DNA of 64,000 nucleotides from PALSA-600 sp963842335 (GCA_963842335.1 CAWJGF010000004.1:248001-312000), one strand, 5' to 3'; shown: positions 10,578-19,495, counted from the stretch's first letter. Made by a program: numbers and translations. Notes: generated from the sequence alone by a model not told the origin.

Positions 10578-11521
10578 GTCGACTCCTTCCGCTTTTTCTT
10601 CACCTTCGCCGTGCGAAGCCGTGGATTGCTGAGCTCGTCGATCCCGGCCAGCAGGAAGACGAGGCCGACGACCGTGATCACCAGGGCGAGACCAGGGAAG
10701 AGGAACGGCCACCACTCACCCTGAAGCACGGTCGAGTTGGTCTGCGCCCAGTAGAGCACCATGCCCCAGCTGACGTGCGAGGTATCTCCGAGCCCGAGGA
10801 ACTCGAGCCCCGCGTCGACGAGCAGCGCGATGTAGAAGACGAGCACGAATGCCGCGGCGATGCGGCTGATCATGTTGGGCATGATCTCGCCGAAGACGAT
10901 TCGCCGCGTCGACTCGCCGGCGACCTTGGACGCATGGACGAAGTCGCGGCTCTTCAGCGTGAGCGCTTGCCCGCGTAGGATGCGCGCCTCGAAGGCCCAC
11001 AGCGTCAGCCCGAGCACGAGGATCATCGTCGTCATGCCGCGCGCATGGAGGTAGCCGGAGATCACGATCAGCAGCGGGATCGTCGGGATGACGAGGAAGA
11101 CGTTGGTGAGAAAGTTGACGACCTCGTCGATGATCCCGCCCGAATACGCCGCGAGGATCCCAAGCGTCGCGGCAAGTGAGGTCGCGAGCAGTGCGGCCGA
11201 GGCGCCGAGGATCAGTGAGCGGCGTGCGCCGAGCACGACCTGGGAGAAGATGTCGCTGCCCTGGTCGGTCGTGCCGAACAGGTGATTCCACGACGGCGCC
11301 TGGTGCGTCGCGAGGATGTTGAAGTCCGTCGGGTTGTTGACCGAGATCCACGGCGCGATCACCGCGACGATGACCATGAAGCCGATCAGCACGAGGCCGA
11401 AGCGCGACTTCGGGTTCTCGAGCAGGAGCGAGAGCCAGCCCGGGATGCGGCGGTGCTTCCGGGGACCTGAGACCGAAAGCGGGGCGACCTCGGCCTCGAT
11501 GACGGGCTGTAGCTGTGACAT
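10574..11521 (-). CDS. Opp/Dpp-type ABC transporter permease (C subunit)
   Basis: 315-aa inner-membrane permease. A cytoplasmic N-terminal arm is followed by a first helix (FGLVLIGFMVIVAVIAPWIS) and a periplasmic loop with HLFGTTDQGSDIFSQVVLGA, a hallmark of DppC/OppC. The binding-protein-dependent transport domain carries an EAA-type loop around GESTRRIVFGEIMPNMISRI. The start overlaps the stop of the upstream permease by one base (TGATG). It forms the membrane channel together with that partner. Confidence 0.92.
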   Translation of the reverse strand: MSQLQPVIEAEVAPLSVSGPRKHRRIPGWLSLLLENPKSRFGLVLIGFMVIVAVIAPWISVNNPTDFNILATHQAPSWNHLFGTTDQGSDIFSQVVLGARRSLILGASAALLATSLAATLGILAAYSGGIIDEVVNFLTNVFLVIPTIPLLIVISGYLHARGMTTMILVLGLTLWAFEARILRGQALTLKSRDFVHASKVAGESTRRIVFGEIMPNMISRIAAAFVLVFYIALLVDAGLEFLGLGDTSHVSWGMVLYWAQTNSTVLQGEWWPFLFPGLALVITVVGLVFLLAGIDELSNPRLRTAKVKKKRKEST

Positions 11522-12507
11522 CAGCTGGCCCGCACCCGCGGATCGAGCAGGAGGTTGAGGAGGTCCATGATGAAGTTCGCGGCAATCACGGCGAACGCGA
11601 AGACGAGCAGCAAGCCCTGGGTGAGCGGATAGTCGCTACCGAGCGCAGCCTGCTGCAGGGTGTAGCCCGCACCGGGATAGGTGAACACGTACTCGATGAA
11701 GACGAGCCCGCCGACGGCGCCGGCGAACTGCGCTGCGAACCCGTTCAGCGGCGGCAGAATCGCGTTGCGGCCCGCATAGCGGGTCATCACGCGGCGATCC
11801 TTCAAGCCCTTGGCTTGCGCCATCGCGACGTAGTCCTCACTGATCGTGTTGATCATCACGGTGCGCATGTTCAGCACCCAGCCGCCGGTGAAGGCGGCCA
11901 TGATCACGAGGACCGGGAGCTCGGCATGTCGTACTGCACTCCGGGCGAAGGCCCAGTTGTAGCCCGGCACGAGTTGGCTGTCGTAGGCGTGCTGGATCGG
12001 GAACCAGCCGAGCTTGAGCCCGAAGAACCAGACACCGAGGAGCGCGGTGAAGAAGGCCGGGAACGCGCCGAGCCCCATCAGAGTAGGTACGAAGAACGTG
12101 TCGACGGTTCCACCGCGCCGCCACGCGGCGATCATTCCGATTCCGGTGCCGAGGATGAAAGCCAGGAGAAACGCGACCCCGACGAGCGCGATCGAATATG
12201 GAAGCGTTTTCCCGATCACCTCGGAGACGGGGGCCGGGTAGTTCGACGTGGAGATCCCGAAATTCAGGTGCTCGACCCGCTGCAGATAGACGACGTAGTC
12301 GTGTCCCAGCGACCCTTTGCCTCCGCCGAGCAGCGCCTCATACGTCTGAACGATCCCCGGGTTGGCCTGGATCTGGGCGGGGGAGAGGCGGGCGAGGACG
12401 CCGCTGGCCGGGTCGCCCGGCATGAGGCGGGGCAGCAGGAAGTTGAGCGTCAGCGCCACCCAGATGGCGAAGACGTAGAACAGGCATCTGCGGAGGAACC
12501 AGCGCAT
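11521..12507 (-). CDS. Opp/Dpp-type ABC transporter permease (B subunit)
   Basis: 328-aa permease. The first helix (YVFAIWVALTLNFLLPRLMP) is followed by GDPASGVLARLSPAQI, as in DppB/OppB proteins. The EAA loop region is YVAMAQAKGLKDRRVMTRYA with AGRNAILPPLNGF, and the C-terminus is GLLLVFAFAVIAANFIMDLL. It lies 64 bp downstream of the binding-protein gene and overlaps the next permease by one base, so all five transporter genes form one operon. Confidence 0.92.
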   Translation of the reverse strand: MRWFLRRCLFYVFAIWVALTLNFLLPRLMPGDPASGVLARLSPAQIQANPGIVQTYEALLGGGKGSLGHDYVVYLQRVEHLNFGISTSNYPAPVSEVIGKTLPYSIALVGVAFLLAFILGTGIGMIAAWRRGGTVDTFFVPTLMGLGAFPAFFTALLGVWFFGLKLGWFPIQHAYDSQLVPGYNWAFARSAVRHAELPVLVIMAAFTGGWVLNMRTVMINTISEDYVAMAQAKGLKDRRVMTRYAGRNAILPPLNGFAAQFAGAVGGLVFIEYVFTYPGAGYTLQQAALGSDYPLTQGLLLVFAFAVIAANFIMDLLNLLLDPRVRAS

Positions 12508-12571
12508 CGGTTACGGCCGAGTATTGCGCCGGGCGGGACCGAAGTCCCGCCCGGCTCGCTACTTAGGTCCA

Positions 12572-14323
12572 CTAGGGACCGGCGTGACCGCCGGGACAGA
12601 TGCGGGTGAAGGACAGGAGGTTGTCCGGGAATGTGGTGAAGATCGGGTCGCCGTAGAAGTTCTTCGGCGAGTTGAAGCAATGGAAGTACTTCGTGCTGTA
12701 GGTCGACCACCGCGGGCCGATGAAGAGCGGGACGATCGGCATCTGGTCGAGGAAGATCTTCTCGAGCTTCGTGGCGATCGCGTGCTGCTTGCCCGAGTCG
12801 AGCGTGTTCTTCCACTGGTTCAGGAGGGTGGTCGCGGTCGGGTCATACGTGTGCTCCCAGTTGCCCGTGGTCGAGGCATCCTGCCCCGAGGGGATGAGGG
12901 AGTTCTGGGAGAGGTTCGAGTTGAAGAACCCATAAGGCGATGCCTGGGAGCCGTTCTGCCAGAGCAACGTCGGGTTCTTGGTCGCGTAGGCGTTCGGGAA
13001 CCAGGAGCCCCAGTCGGGCTCGAGCGCGACGTTGGAGTCGATTCCGATCCCCTGGAGGTCCTTCGTGATGATCTGGTTCGAAGCGACCCAGTCCGACCAA
13101 CCCGAGATCACGTGGATGTTCAGTGAGACAGCGTTGCCCTTCGGGTCGATGAGCTTGCTGCCCTTGTAGGTGAAGCCGTTGTCCGTCAGCAGCTTCTTCG
13201 CTGCGGCAGGACTGTAGGTGGACAGCAGCTTCGACTGCGCCTTCACGGACTTGTCGGTCACCCACGACGGGAACAGCCCGTTCAGGCCGATTGCATCGGT
13301 CGCCGGCGCGTAGCCGTACTCACCGAGCTTCGAGACCGTGTTGCGATCGATCGCCATCGAGAGCGCGTGCCGGAAGGCGACCAGGCTGTACGGATACTGC
13401 GTGTTGTCGAAGACGAGCGAGACCGGGTAGGCCGTCGTTGCGTAGAAGGAGTGATAGTGCGCCGGATCCTTCGCCTCGTATGCCTTCTCGACGTTGGGGA
13501 CGAAGTTGTGCGTCCAATCGACCTGGCCGCTCTGGGCCAGTGCGAGCGACGCGTCGTTCGACGCTGCCTGGACGTACTCGAGGCAGCCGATGAGCGGCTT
13601 GCCGGCCTGCCAGTAGTGCGGGTTCTTGCTCAGGACGAAGTCCTGGGTCGTGAACCGGGTGATGCGGGTGAACGGGCCGGATCCGACCGGGTTCGAGTTC
13701 GTGAAGGTTGACGGGTCCGCAACGTGCGACCAGATGTGCCGGGGGATCACGAAGGCGAGGTTCAGCGTCGCGGCGATGAACTGCGAGTCGGCCGTCTTCA
13801 GATTGATGACGACCCCATAGGTGCCCTTCGCCTTGACCGATGCGATGTTCGTGTCGGGACGCGTGTACCCGATGACGTCCATCACCTTGTTCTGCTTACC
13901 GGCGGTCAGGCTGTAGACGACGTCGACCGACGTGAGCGGCTTGCCATCGGACCACTTGACGCCCTTCGCCAGCTGCAGCGTGAGCGTCTTGTTGCCGTTG
14001 CTCCACTTCCAGCTCCTCGCGAGCCATGGCAGCGTGGGCTTCCCGCCCTCCGGCGAGACCATCAGGCCCTCGTACATCGCACCCTTCACGATGCTGCCGC
14101 TGGGGAGGCCGGTTCCGGTGAACGGGTTGAAGTTCTTGGTGAAGGCCGGGTCACCGGCGCCCGCCATGGTGAGGCACTTGTGGCTTGCCGTGGTCTTCAC
14201 GACCGCGGTGGGGCGGGCGGTCGGGCGAGCGGCTGCGATAGCGGCGACGATGAGCGCCGCGAGCAGCACGGCTCCGGTTGCGACGGCGAGGCCGGCGCGG
14301 GTGGAGCGTCTCTGACGTGACAT
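12572..14323 (-). CDS. SBP_bac_5-type extracellular solute-binding protein
   Basis: 583-aa binding protein for the adjacent importer. The N-terminus MSRQRRSTRAGLAVATGAVL continues into a hydrophobic segment ending AAIAAARP, a signal peptide or anchor. There is no lipobox cysteine, unlike many actinobacterial homologues. Family motifs include GLMVSPEGGKPTLPWLARSW, LQLAKGVKWSDGKPLTSVDV and ALSMAIDRNTVSKLGEYGYA. It begins with ATG after GGAAAGGAA and is the first gene of the operon, read from a promoter in 14324-14483 that holds two LacI-type palindromes. With a GH1 enzyme in the operon, the ligand is probably a beta-linked oligosaccharide. This is inference; the family also binds peptides. Confidence 0.9.
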   Translation of the reverse strand: MSRQRRSTRAGLAVATGAVLLAALIVAAIAAARPTARPTAVVKTTASHKCLTMAGAGDPAFTKNFNPFTGTGLPSGSIVKGAMYEGLMVSPEGGKPTLPWLARSWKWSNGNKTLTLQLAKGVKWSDGKPLTSVDVVYSLTAGKQNKVMDVIGYTRPDTNIASVKAKGTYGVVINLKTADSQFIAATLNLAFVIPRHIWSHVADPSTFTNSNPVGSGPFTRITRFTTQDFVLSKNPHYWQAGKPLIGCLEYVQAASNDASLALAQSGQVDWTHNFVPNVEKAYEAKDPAHYHSFYATTAYPVSLVFDNTQYPYSLVAFRHALSMAIDRNTVSKLGEYGYAPATDAIGLNGLFPSWVTDKSVKAQSKLLSTYSPAAAKKLLTDNGFTYKGSKLIDPKGNAVSLNIHVISGWSDWVASNQIITKDLQGIGIDSNVALEPDWGSWFPNAYATKNPTLLWQNGSQASPYGFFNSNLSQNSLIPSGQDASTTGNWEHTYDPTATTLLNQWKNTLDSGKQHAIATKLEKIFLDQMPIVPLFIGPRWSTYSTKYFHCFNSPKNFYGDPIFTTFPDNLLSFTRICPGGHAGP

Positions 14324-14387
14324 TGCGTTCCTTTCCTGCCCGCGGAGGGCGTTTTGGGGCGATCTGGAGGGGATTCCGGAAATTACC

Positions 14388-14400
14388 GGTAACGGTTACC
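14388..14400. promoter_or_regulatory. Operator candidate, palindrome GGTAACGGTTACC
   Basis: A 13-bp palindrome with six-base arms around a single G. It sits 65 bp upstream of the binding-protein ATG, in the intergenic region between the transport operon and the divergent lacI-type gene. Its position suits repression of the operon. The odd spacing differs from the classical LacI-family CG-centred site at 14466, so it may be a lower-affinity or different site. Confidence 0.55.
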
Positions 14401-14465
14401 ACGCACCTCCCCGCCTTGTCAAGTGAAATCACCGAAAATCTGCCCGCTTCTGATCGGGAATTGCC

Positions 14466-14477
14466 GGAAACGTTTCC
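14466..14477. promoter_or_regulatory. LacI-family operator candidate, GGAAACGTTTCC
   Basis: A perfect 12-bp palindrome with the central CG typical of LacI/GalR-family operators. It is 22 bp upstream of the preferred start of the divergent lacI-type gene and 143 bp from the transport operon start, so it is well placed for autoregulation, with the 13-bp palindrome at 14388 covering the operon side. Confidence 0.65.
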
Positions 14478-14498
14478 AACTGCTTGAATAGGCGGCAG

Positions 14499-15548
14499 AT
14501 GGCCCAAACCGACACTCAGCCGCAGCCACCGTTCCGGGGTCGGGCGACGATCCGCGACATCGCCGATCTCGCCGGCGTCTCGATCGCGACGGTCTCCCGG
14601 GTCCTGAACGACCGGCCCGATGTGGCGCGTGAGACGCGCGAGAGTGTCCTGCAGGTCGTGCGCGAGACCGGCTTCAGCACGAACCGCGGTGCCCGCGGCC
14701 TCTCGAGTGGCCGCACCGGGATGATCGGTCTGACCCTGCCGCTCGTCGCCGACGCGTACTTCGGCCCGATCCTGAGCGGCGCCGCCGAGGCGCTGCACGA
14801 ACGGGACATGCGGATCGTGCTCGCGCCGACGCTGCACGAGCACGACCGTGAGGTGTCGCTGCTCGAGCGTCTGATGCGCGGGACGACCGACGGAGCGATC
14901 CTGATGCTCCCGGAAGAGTCCCCCGAGGAACTGCGGATGCTGCAGCGGCAAGGATTCCCCTTCGTCGTCGTCGACCCCCGTGAGCCGCCGCCCGAAGGGA
15001 TCGCCTGCGTCTCCGCGATGCATGCGTCGGGAGCGAAGCAGGCGATTCAGCATCTGCTCGATCTGGGACACCGCAGGATCGGCGCGATCGCCGGTGCTCC
15101 GGGCTGGTATGCGACCGAGGAGCGACTGATCGGATTCCAGGCGGCGCTCGCCGGAGCCGGAATGCTGCTCGATCCGGAGCTTGTCTTCTATTCGGACTGG
15201 CGAATGCCGCGCGGGATGGAAGCCGCGGAGCGCCTGCTCGCGCTCCCGGATCCGCCGACAGCCATTTTCGGGTTCAACGACAACGTCGCGATCGGCGTGC
15301 TGCATGTTGCACGCAGGCTCGGGCTCTCGGTTCCCGACGATCTCTCCGTGATCGGCTTCGACGACACGGAGCTCGCGACGACCGTCACGCCACAGCTGAC
15401 CTCGGTGCGCCAACCGCTCGCAGAGCTTGGCCGGACGGGCGTCAGCTTGTTGATGCGCATTCTCGAGCGGCAACGCGTCGATGCGTTGCGTATGGAGCTG
15501 TCGACGACGCTCGTGGTCCGCGAGACGACGGCGCCCCCGCGACGGTAG
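14499..15548 (+). CDS. LacI-family transcriptional regulator
   Basis: 349-aa repressor. The N-terminal helix-turn-helix is ATIRDIADLAGVSIATVSRV, with the hinge after LNDRPDVA. A periplasmic-binding-type sugar domain follows, with GLTLPLVADAYFGPILSGAA, GHRRIGAIAGAPG, FNDNVAIGVL and the C-terminal SVIGFDDTELATTVTPQLTS. ATG at 14499 follows AGGCGG closely; TTG at 14484 is an alternative. It diverges from the sugar importer and GH1 operon, and two palindromes lie between them. It probably represses that operon until a sugar ligand binds. Confidence 0.92.
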   Translation: MAQTDTQPQPPFRGRATIRDIADLAGVSIATVSRVLNDRPDVARETRESVLQVVRETGFSTNRGARGLSSGRTGMIGLTLPLVADAYFGPILSGAAEALHERDMRIVLAPTLHEHDREVSLLERLMRGTTDGAILMLPEESPEELRMLQRQGFPFVVVDPREPPPEGIACVSAMHASGAKQAIQHLLDLGHRRIGAIAGAPGWYATEERLIGFQAALAGAGMLLDPELVFYSDWRMPRGMEAAERLLALPDPPTAIFGFNDNVAIGVLHVARRLGLSVPDDLSVIGFDDTELATTVTPQLTSVRQPLAELGRTGVSLLMRILERQRVDALRMELSTTLVVRETTAPPRR

Positions 15549-15550
15549 TC

Positions 15551-16618
15551 ATGCGCTTCGCGCTCATCGTGGCGTTCGTCGCCGTGGGCATTGCGATCGG
15601 CGCCGCGTTTGCGCTCGGAGGCGGGCCACGCAATGCGTATGTCAGCTCGTCGCTCGTCGCCGACCGCCAACAGCGCGCACCGCACGCCGACGCGCGGCTC
15701 GTGAACGCGTGGGGCCTCGCGGCGAGCCCGACCGGCCCATGGTGGACGTCAAATGAAGCGAGTGCGACGAGCACCCTCTATTCCGGTCAGGGCCTCAAGC
15801 AGCAGCTGACCGTCCAGGTGGCAGGCGGGCCGACGGGGGTCGTGTGGCATGCCGGCAATGGATTCCGGGTTGGCGCCGGGCGTCTCTCCGACCCGGCGCG
15901 CTTCATCTACGCCTGCGAGGACGGCAAGCTGCGGGGCTGGGCTCCGTCTGTGCCCACGGCATGGTCGACCGAGGCGATGGTGGCCGTCGACGACGGTGCG
16001 AGCGCCGCGGTCTTCCGTGGAGTTGCGATCGACGGCTCTCGCCTCTATGCGACCGACTTCCACAATGCACGCGTCGACGTGTACGACGCGCAGTGGCGGC
16101 GCATCCGCGTCCCGGGCGCCTTCGTCGACCGGTCGATCCCGGATTGGTACGCGCCGTTCGGCATTCAGGCGATCGGTGATCACGTCTTCGTCACCTATGT
16201 GTGGCGGGCGCCGGTCAACGGCAACGACGCGCCCACCGGAGGTTACGTCGACGAGTTCGACCGGACCGGCAAGCTGCTTTCGCGCGTCGCGCGCAGCGGA
16301 AAGCTGAACGCCCCGTGGGGGCTCGCGATCGCACCGCACTCCTTCGGGGCCTTCGGCGGCGATCTCCTGGTCGGCAATTTCGGTGACGGCCATGTCAATG
16401 CCTATCGCCGGAAAGGGAATGGCTGGACCTTCGACGGAACGCTCAATGACCGTCATGGTCAGCCGTTGGTGGTGAACGGTCTGTGGGGGCTCGCATTCGG
16501 GAACGGTGGCCTGGCTGGCCCGACGAGCACTCTGTTCTTCACCTCGGGGCCGCATGTGTGGCAGGGCGAGACCGAGAACGGCGTGCACGGGTTGCTCGGG
16601 TCGATCACGCCCGCCTGA
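15551..16618 (+). CDS. Secreted TIGR03118-family beta-propeller-like protein
   Basis: 355-aa protein with an N-terminal signal/anchor (MRFALIVAFVAVGIAIGAAF). It carries the family's recurring patterns LVNAWGLAASPTGPWWTSNE, STLYSGQGLKQ, GDLLVGNFGDGHVNAYRRKG and VNGLWGLAFGNGG. The family is annotated as an uncharacterised NHL/beta-propeller-like secreted protein. It starts 2 bp after the lacI-type gene and may be co-transcribed with it, although no functional link is evident. The role is unknown. Confidence 0.8.
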   Translation: MRFALIVAFVAVGIAIGAAFALGGGPRNAYVSSSLVADRQQRAPHADARLVNAWGLAASPTGPWWTSNEASATSTLYSGQGLKQQLTVQVAGGPTGVVWHAGNGFRVGAGRLSDPARFIYACEDGKLRGWAPSVPTAWSTEAMVAVDDGASAAVFRGVAIDGSRLYATDFHNARVDVYDAQWRRIRVPGAFVDRSIPDWYAPFGIQAIGDHVFVTYVWRAPVNGNDAPTGGYVDEFDRTGKLLSRVARSGKLNAPWGLAIAPHSFGAFGGDLLVGNFGDGHVNAYRRKGNGWTFDGTLNDRHGQPLVVNGLWGLAFGNGGLAGPTSTLFFTSGPHVWQGETENGVHGLLGSITPA

Positions 16619-16714
16619 GCCACTGCGCGCCCGAGCCGCTGGTTCGCTCCCCGCCGCGCCGGATCGCACGGATCGATACGGTTTCGACGCAGCGAGGAGG
16701 GGGATACGGGGGAG

Positions 16715-17380
16715 ATGGTTCGGGGGCATTGGCGCGACCCCAAGTTTTGGCGCTGGTTCTGGCACAACCGCATGCCCCTGGGCGTGAAGCTGGTGCTCAG
16801 TGCGTTTGCGGCGGCTGCCTTTCTCGTCGGCGGCTTCCTGGTCGCCGATCACCTGCCGCGGGCTGCAAACGCGGCAGACGCCCTGACCTACGAGTCGACC
16901 TCGGAGCAGTTGGTGACGGTGCGGGACAATGGGAAGACGGTTGTCAGACGCGTGCCCGTGGTGCGCCGCGTCGTCCTCCGCCCGCAGACGGCTTTCGAGA
17001 CGCGCTACGACACACGCCTCGTCACGACCCCAGGAGGAGTCACGACCGTCCCGGTCAAGGTCGTTTCGTACGTCCCGGTCATCCGGCGGCACGTCGTGAC
17101 GGTGAATGGGAAGACGACCACCGTCACGCAGACACGCCTTGTCCCGACCACCAAGGTCGAAGTCAAGACGCAGACTCAGACGAACGTGGTGACGAACGAA
17201 CGGACGATCGTAAACGAGAGCACCGTCACCGTCTCGACCACCCGCAACGTCACGATGCCGGTCACCGTGAACGAGACGCACACCGTGACGGTCGTCCAGA
17301 CTCAGCCGGCGGTGACCGTGACGTTGCCGGTCACGATCACCAACATCCTGCCGGTCACCATCACCCTTCCCTTGCCCTAG
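16715..17380 (+). CDS. Membrane-anchored Val/Thr-rich protein, unknown
   Basis: 221-aa protein that I cannot assign to a family. The N-terminus MVRGHWRDPKFWRWFWHNRM is aromatic and basic, then a single membrane helix (LVLSAFAAAAFLVGGFLVAD) orients the rest outside. Residues 60-221 are extremely rich in Val and Thr and free of Cys, with repeats such as TVTQTRLVPTTKVEVKTQTQ and a C-terminus of alternating TVT / LPVTIT motifs, suggesting a beta-strand stalk. GGGGGAG precedes the ATG. It converges, 10 bp apart, on the sortase gene, but has no LPXTG signal itself. Confidence 0.72.
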   Translation: MVRGHWRDPKFWRWFWHNRMPLGVKLVLSAFAAAAFLVGGFLVADHLPRAANAADALTYESTSEQLVTVRDNGKTVVRRVPVVRRVVLRPQTAFETRYDTRLVTTPGGVTTVPVKVVSYVPVIRRHVVTVNGKTTTVTQTRLVPTTKVEVKTQTQTNVVTNERTIVNESTVTVSTTRNVTMPVTVNETHTVTVVQTQPAVTVTLPVTITNILPVTITLPLP

Positions 17381-17390
17381 CTGGTCGTGC

Positions 17391-18194
17391 TCAGGCGCGT
17401 GGCGTCGGCGGCCGCAGCCACGTCTGGGTGCCGCGCGGCTTGAACGAGACGAGGCGCGCGTCGACGATGTAGCGATGCGTTGCGAAGAAACGCGGATGGC
17501 AGGCCTGCAGCCGGAGGATCTCGCGTCCCCGGTTCACGAGGACGCTGAGGTCGTTCGCGTTCACGATGTAGTGACGGAAGGCCCGGTAGGTGAACGTGCC
17601 GTACGGAAGCGTGAGCGTCATGAAGTCGCCGTTCCGGATGTCGTTGATATGGCTGAAGGGCGCGAGGTAGGTCGTGCGGTGCCCCGCGATGTAGATCAGG
17701 CGGCCCTCACCGGGTAGGCCGGTGGTCAGAAAGTGCCCCGGGCCTTTCTTCAGCGTCTCTTCGTCGGTGCCCTGGACGACGATCATGCTCAGGCCGATGC
17801 GCCCGATCTGCAGCCGGCCGACCGCATCCCCGACCTGCAGTGAGCGCCGGTAGGTGCGCGCCTCCTTCGCGATTGCTGCCGCGGCGGCGGTCGAATTACG
17901 AACGTCGACCTTTACGCTCGGCCGGAACGACTGCACGCGCCGGTTGTACTGCGACGCCAGCCGCTCCTGCTTGAAGTGCGTGTAGAGCGCGGTGAACGGA
18001 TCCTGCCAGCGCCAGACGACCACGGCCCAGGTCAGGGTCAGAAGGCTCGCCACGATGAGGAGCGTCCCGAGAACACGTGGAAGCGTCCGCGTCAAACGGT
18101 TTCTTGCGGTGTGCAGCGGCGCAGAGGCAGCGGAGTCCACGGGCGAATTGTAGGTCGCATCCTCCGACACACCCGCCCGCGCCTTGCTAGCCAC
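17391..18194 (-). CDS. Class E-like sortase
   Basis: 267-aa membrane-anchored transpeptidase that joins LPXTG-type substrates to the cell wall. A helix at residues 41-61 anchors the N-terminus. The catalytic His172 is in YIAGHRTTY, Cys232 in RLQACHP and Arg241 in ATHRY. The Cys-to-Arg spacing of nine residues is as in other sortases. GTG at 18194 overlaps the stop of the upstream phosphatase gene by 8 bp. A probable substrate with LPFTG is encoded 1.3 kb away. The class assignment is by eye and could be class D. Confidence 0.88.
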   Translation of the reverse strand: MASKARAGVSEDATYNSPVDSAASAPLHTARNRLTRTLPRVLGTLLIVASLLTLTWAVVVWRWQDPFTALYTHFKQERLASQYNRRVQSFRPSVKVDVRNSTAAAAAIAKEARTYRRSLQVGDAVGRLQIGRIGLSMIVVQGTDEETLKKGPGHFLTTGLPGEGRLIYIAGHRTTYLAPFSHINDIRNGDFMTLTLPYGTFTYRAFRHYIVNANDLSVLVNRGREILRLQACHPRFFATHRYIVDARLVSFKPRGTQTWLRPPTPRA

Positions 18195-18936
18195 CCGCTC
18201 GCCGGAACAGGCCCCGTCGCTTCGCGGGCTCGGGCCGGGGCGGGAGCTTGCCCCGATCGACGATCGAGCGCGGCACGTCGATCGTCAACCAGCGCGCCAG
18301 TTCGGCATCGTCGAGCGCCTCCGCGGCCGCGGCCATGCCGACGGCCCGCACCGTCGGCGCGTGAGCGTCGCTCGCGATGAGATGCGCGAGCCGCTGCTCG
18401 AGGAGACGGCGCGCGCAGCGCTGGGACGTCCGGCCGAGCCTGCCGTCGATCGCGGCGGCGGTCAGCTGGACAAGGGTGCCGGCGGCGACGATCGGCTCGA
18501 GCAGCTCGGGACGCGCTTGGACGTCGGGATTCCGTTCCGGATGCGCCAGGACAGGCATGAGTCCGCGCGCACGCAGTAGGAAGAGCTTCTCGCCGAGATC
18601 GAGTGGCCAGCCGACGTACGGCATCTCCACGAGGAGGTAACGCGGATTGCCGCCGAGGCCGAACCGTGACAGCTCCTCCGTGGGCCGGTCGAGCTCCTGC
18701 AGGTCGAGCTCGCCGCCGGGCAGCACCTGGATGATGTCGCCGACCGCCGCTTGCAACTCCGTCACGGCGCTCTCCATCGCTTCCGGCGTCGTCGGGTAGT
18801 CGTTCCGGACATGCGGCGTGGCGGCGATCACCCGGATTCCGTCGGCGGCCGCCGCCTCACAGATGGCGATCGCTTCCGACAGCGACTCGGCGCCGTCGTC
18901 GATTCCAGGCAGCACATGGGAGTGCAGGTCGATCAA
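18187..18936 (-). CDS. CpsB/YwqE-type PHP-domain tyrosine-protein phosphatase
   Basis: 249-aa metal-dependent phosphatase that in other bacteria dephosphorylates bacterial tyrosine kinases controlling capsule assembly. The metal-binding N-terminus MIDLHSHVLPGIDDGAESL and ATPHV, then VLAHPERNPD and LIASDAHAPTVRA, are intact. Start is TTG at 18936. A Wzc-like tyrosine autokinase lies 30 kb away at 48411, a plausible target. It overlaps the sortase gene by 8 bp. Confidence 0.88.
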   Translation of the reverse strand: MIDLHSHVLPGIDDGAESLSEAIAICEAAAADGIRVIAATPHVRNDYPTTPEAMESAVTELQAAVGDIIQVLPGGELDLQELDRPTEELSRFGLGGNPRYLLVEMPYVGWPLDLGEKLFLLRARGLMPVLAHPERNPDVQARPELLEPIVAAGTLVQLTAAAIDGRLGRTSQRCARRLLEQRLAHLIASDAHAPTVRAVGMAAAAEALDDAELARWLTIDVPRSIVDRGKLPPRPEPAKRRGLFRRAGG

Positions 18937-18970
18937 GGCTGCGAGCCTAGATGCGATGGATCGGGTTTGC

Positions 18971-19129
18971 TCAGGAGCGGTAGAGCGACGAGCTTGCGTC
19001 GCTCACACCAGTGCCGCTCTCGTACGCGGAGCTCTCTGCTCTGGCGGCATTTGCCACCACGGCAGCGATCGACATCACGCCGAGTGAGATCAGCGCGAGG
19101 ACGACGACGGCCATGATCAGCACGAGCAT
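18971..19129 (-). CDS. Small single-pass membrane protein, 52 aa
   Basis: A short frame beginning MLVLIMAVVVLALISLGVMS and ending GVSDASSSLYRS. It has one N-terminal membrane helix and a Ser-rich tail. GAGGT lies six bases before the ATG, and the codons end mostly in G or C as in neighbouring genes. It lies 34 bp upstream of the CpsB-type gene on the same strand and may head that transcript. No family is recognised. Confidence 0.6.
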   Translation of the reverse strand: MLVLIMAVVVLALISLGVMSIAAVVANAARAESSAYESGTGVSDASSSLYRS

Positions 19130-19260
19130 CACAGACCTCGATTCGGCATCGGTCGCCGTTCTCCTGAGGACTTACCCTCGAACGGGTGAGCGCACGATTT
19201 GCTCGCAGGCTCCCTCCTTTGGGGGTTTCACAGTCCGCTCAGATGAGTATCTTGGGGCTC

Positions 19261-19404
19261 ATGATCTCACGGCTCGCCGCATTCTCGCCCCATCCTCACG
19301 TCCGTCGTGACGCGCGCCGCCTGCCGTTCCTGATCCTGTATCGCGTCGCGCTCGTCACCGCTTGCGCAGCGGTGCTCGGCTTCGCGATCGCACAGCTGTC
19401 CTAG
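19261..19404 (+). CDS. Small membrane protein, 47 aa
   Basis: Begins MISRLAAFSPHPHVRRDARR, followed by one membrane helix, FLILYRVALVTACAAVLGFA. Third codon positions are GC-rich. TTGGGG lies just upstream of the chosen ATG; another ATG at 19243 would add six residues. It is followed by a strong hairpin at 19459. No family is recognised. Confidence 0.5.
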   Translation: MISRLAAFSPHPHVRRDARRLPFLILYRVALVTACAAVLGFAIAQLS

Positions 19405-19458
19405 CCGGACCTTCCCTGCATCGCGACGGCTCGCGTCTGCGGTCCTGTCCTTCTATGA

Positions 19459-19495
19459 CGAAGGGCCGCCCGCGTGGTACGCGGCCGGCCCTTCG
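19459..19495. terminator. Bidirectional hairpin terminator candidate
   Basis: A 16-pair stem with one mismatch and the loop TGGTA. The outer arms are CGAAGGGCC and GGCCCTTCG. It sits between the convergent ends of the 47-aa protein gene and the LPFTG-protein gene. No T-tract follows in either direction. Confidence 0.7.

Noticed and set aside
11515..12609. A 364-codon plus-strand frame opposite the transporter permeases
   Set aside because: It is antisense to two well-supported permease genes and its composition is that of a shadow frame.
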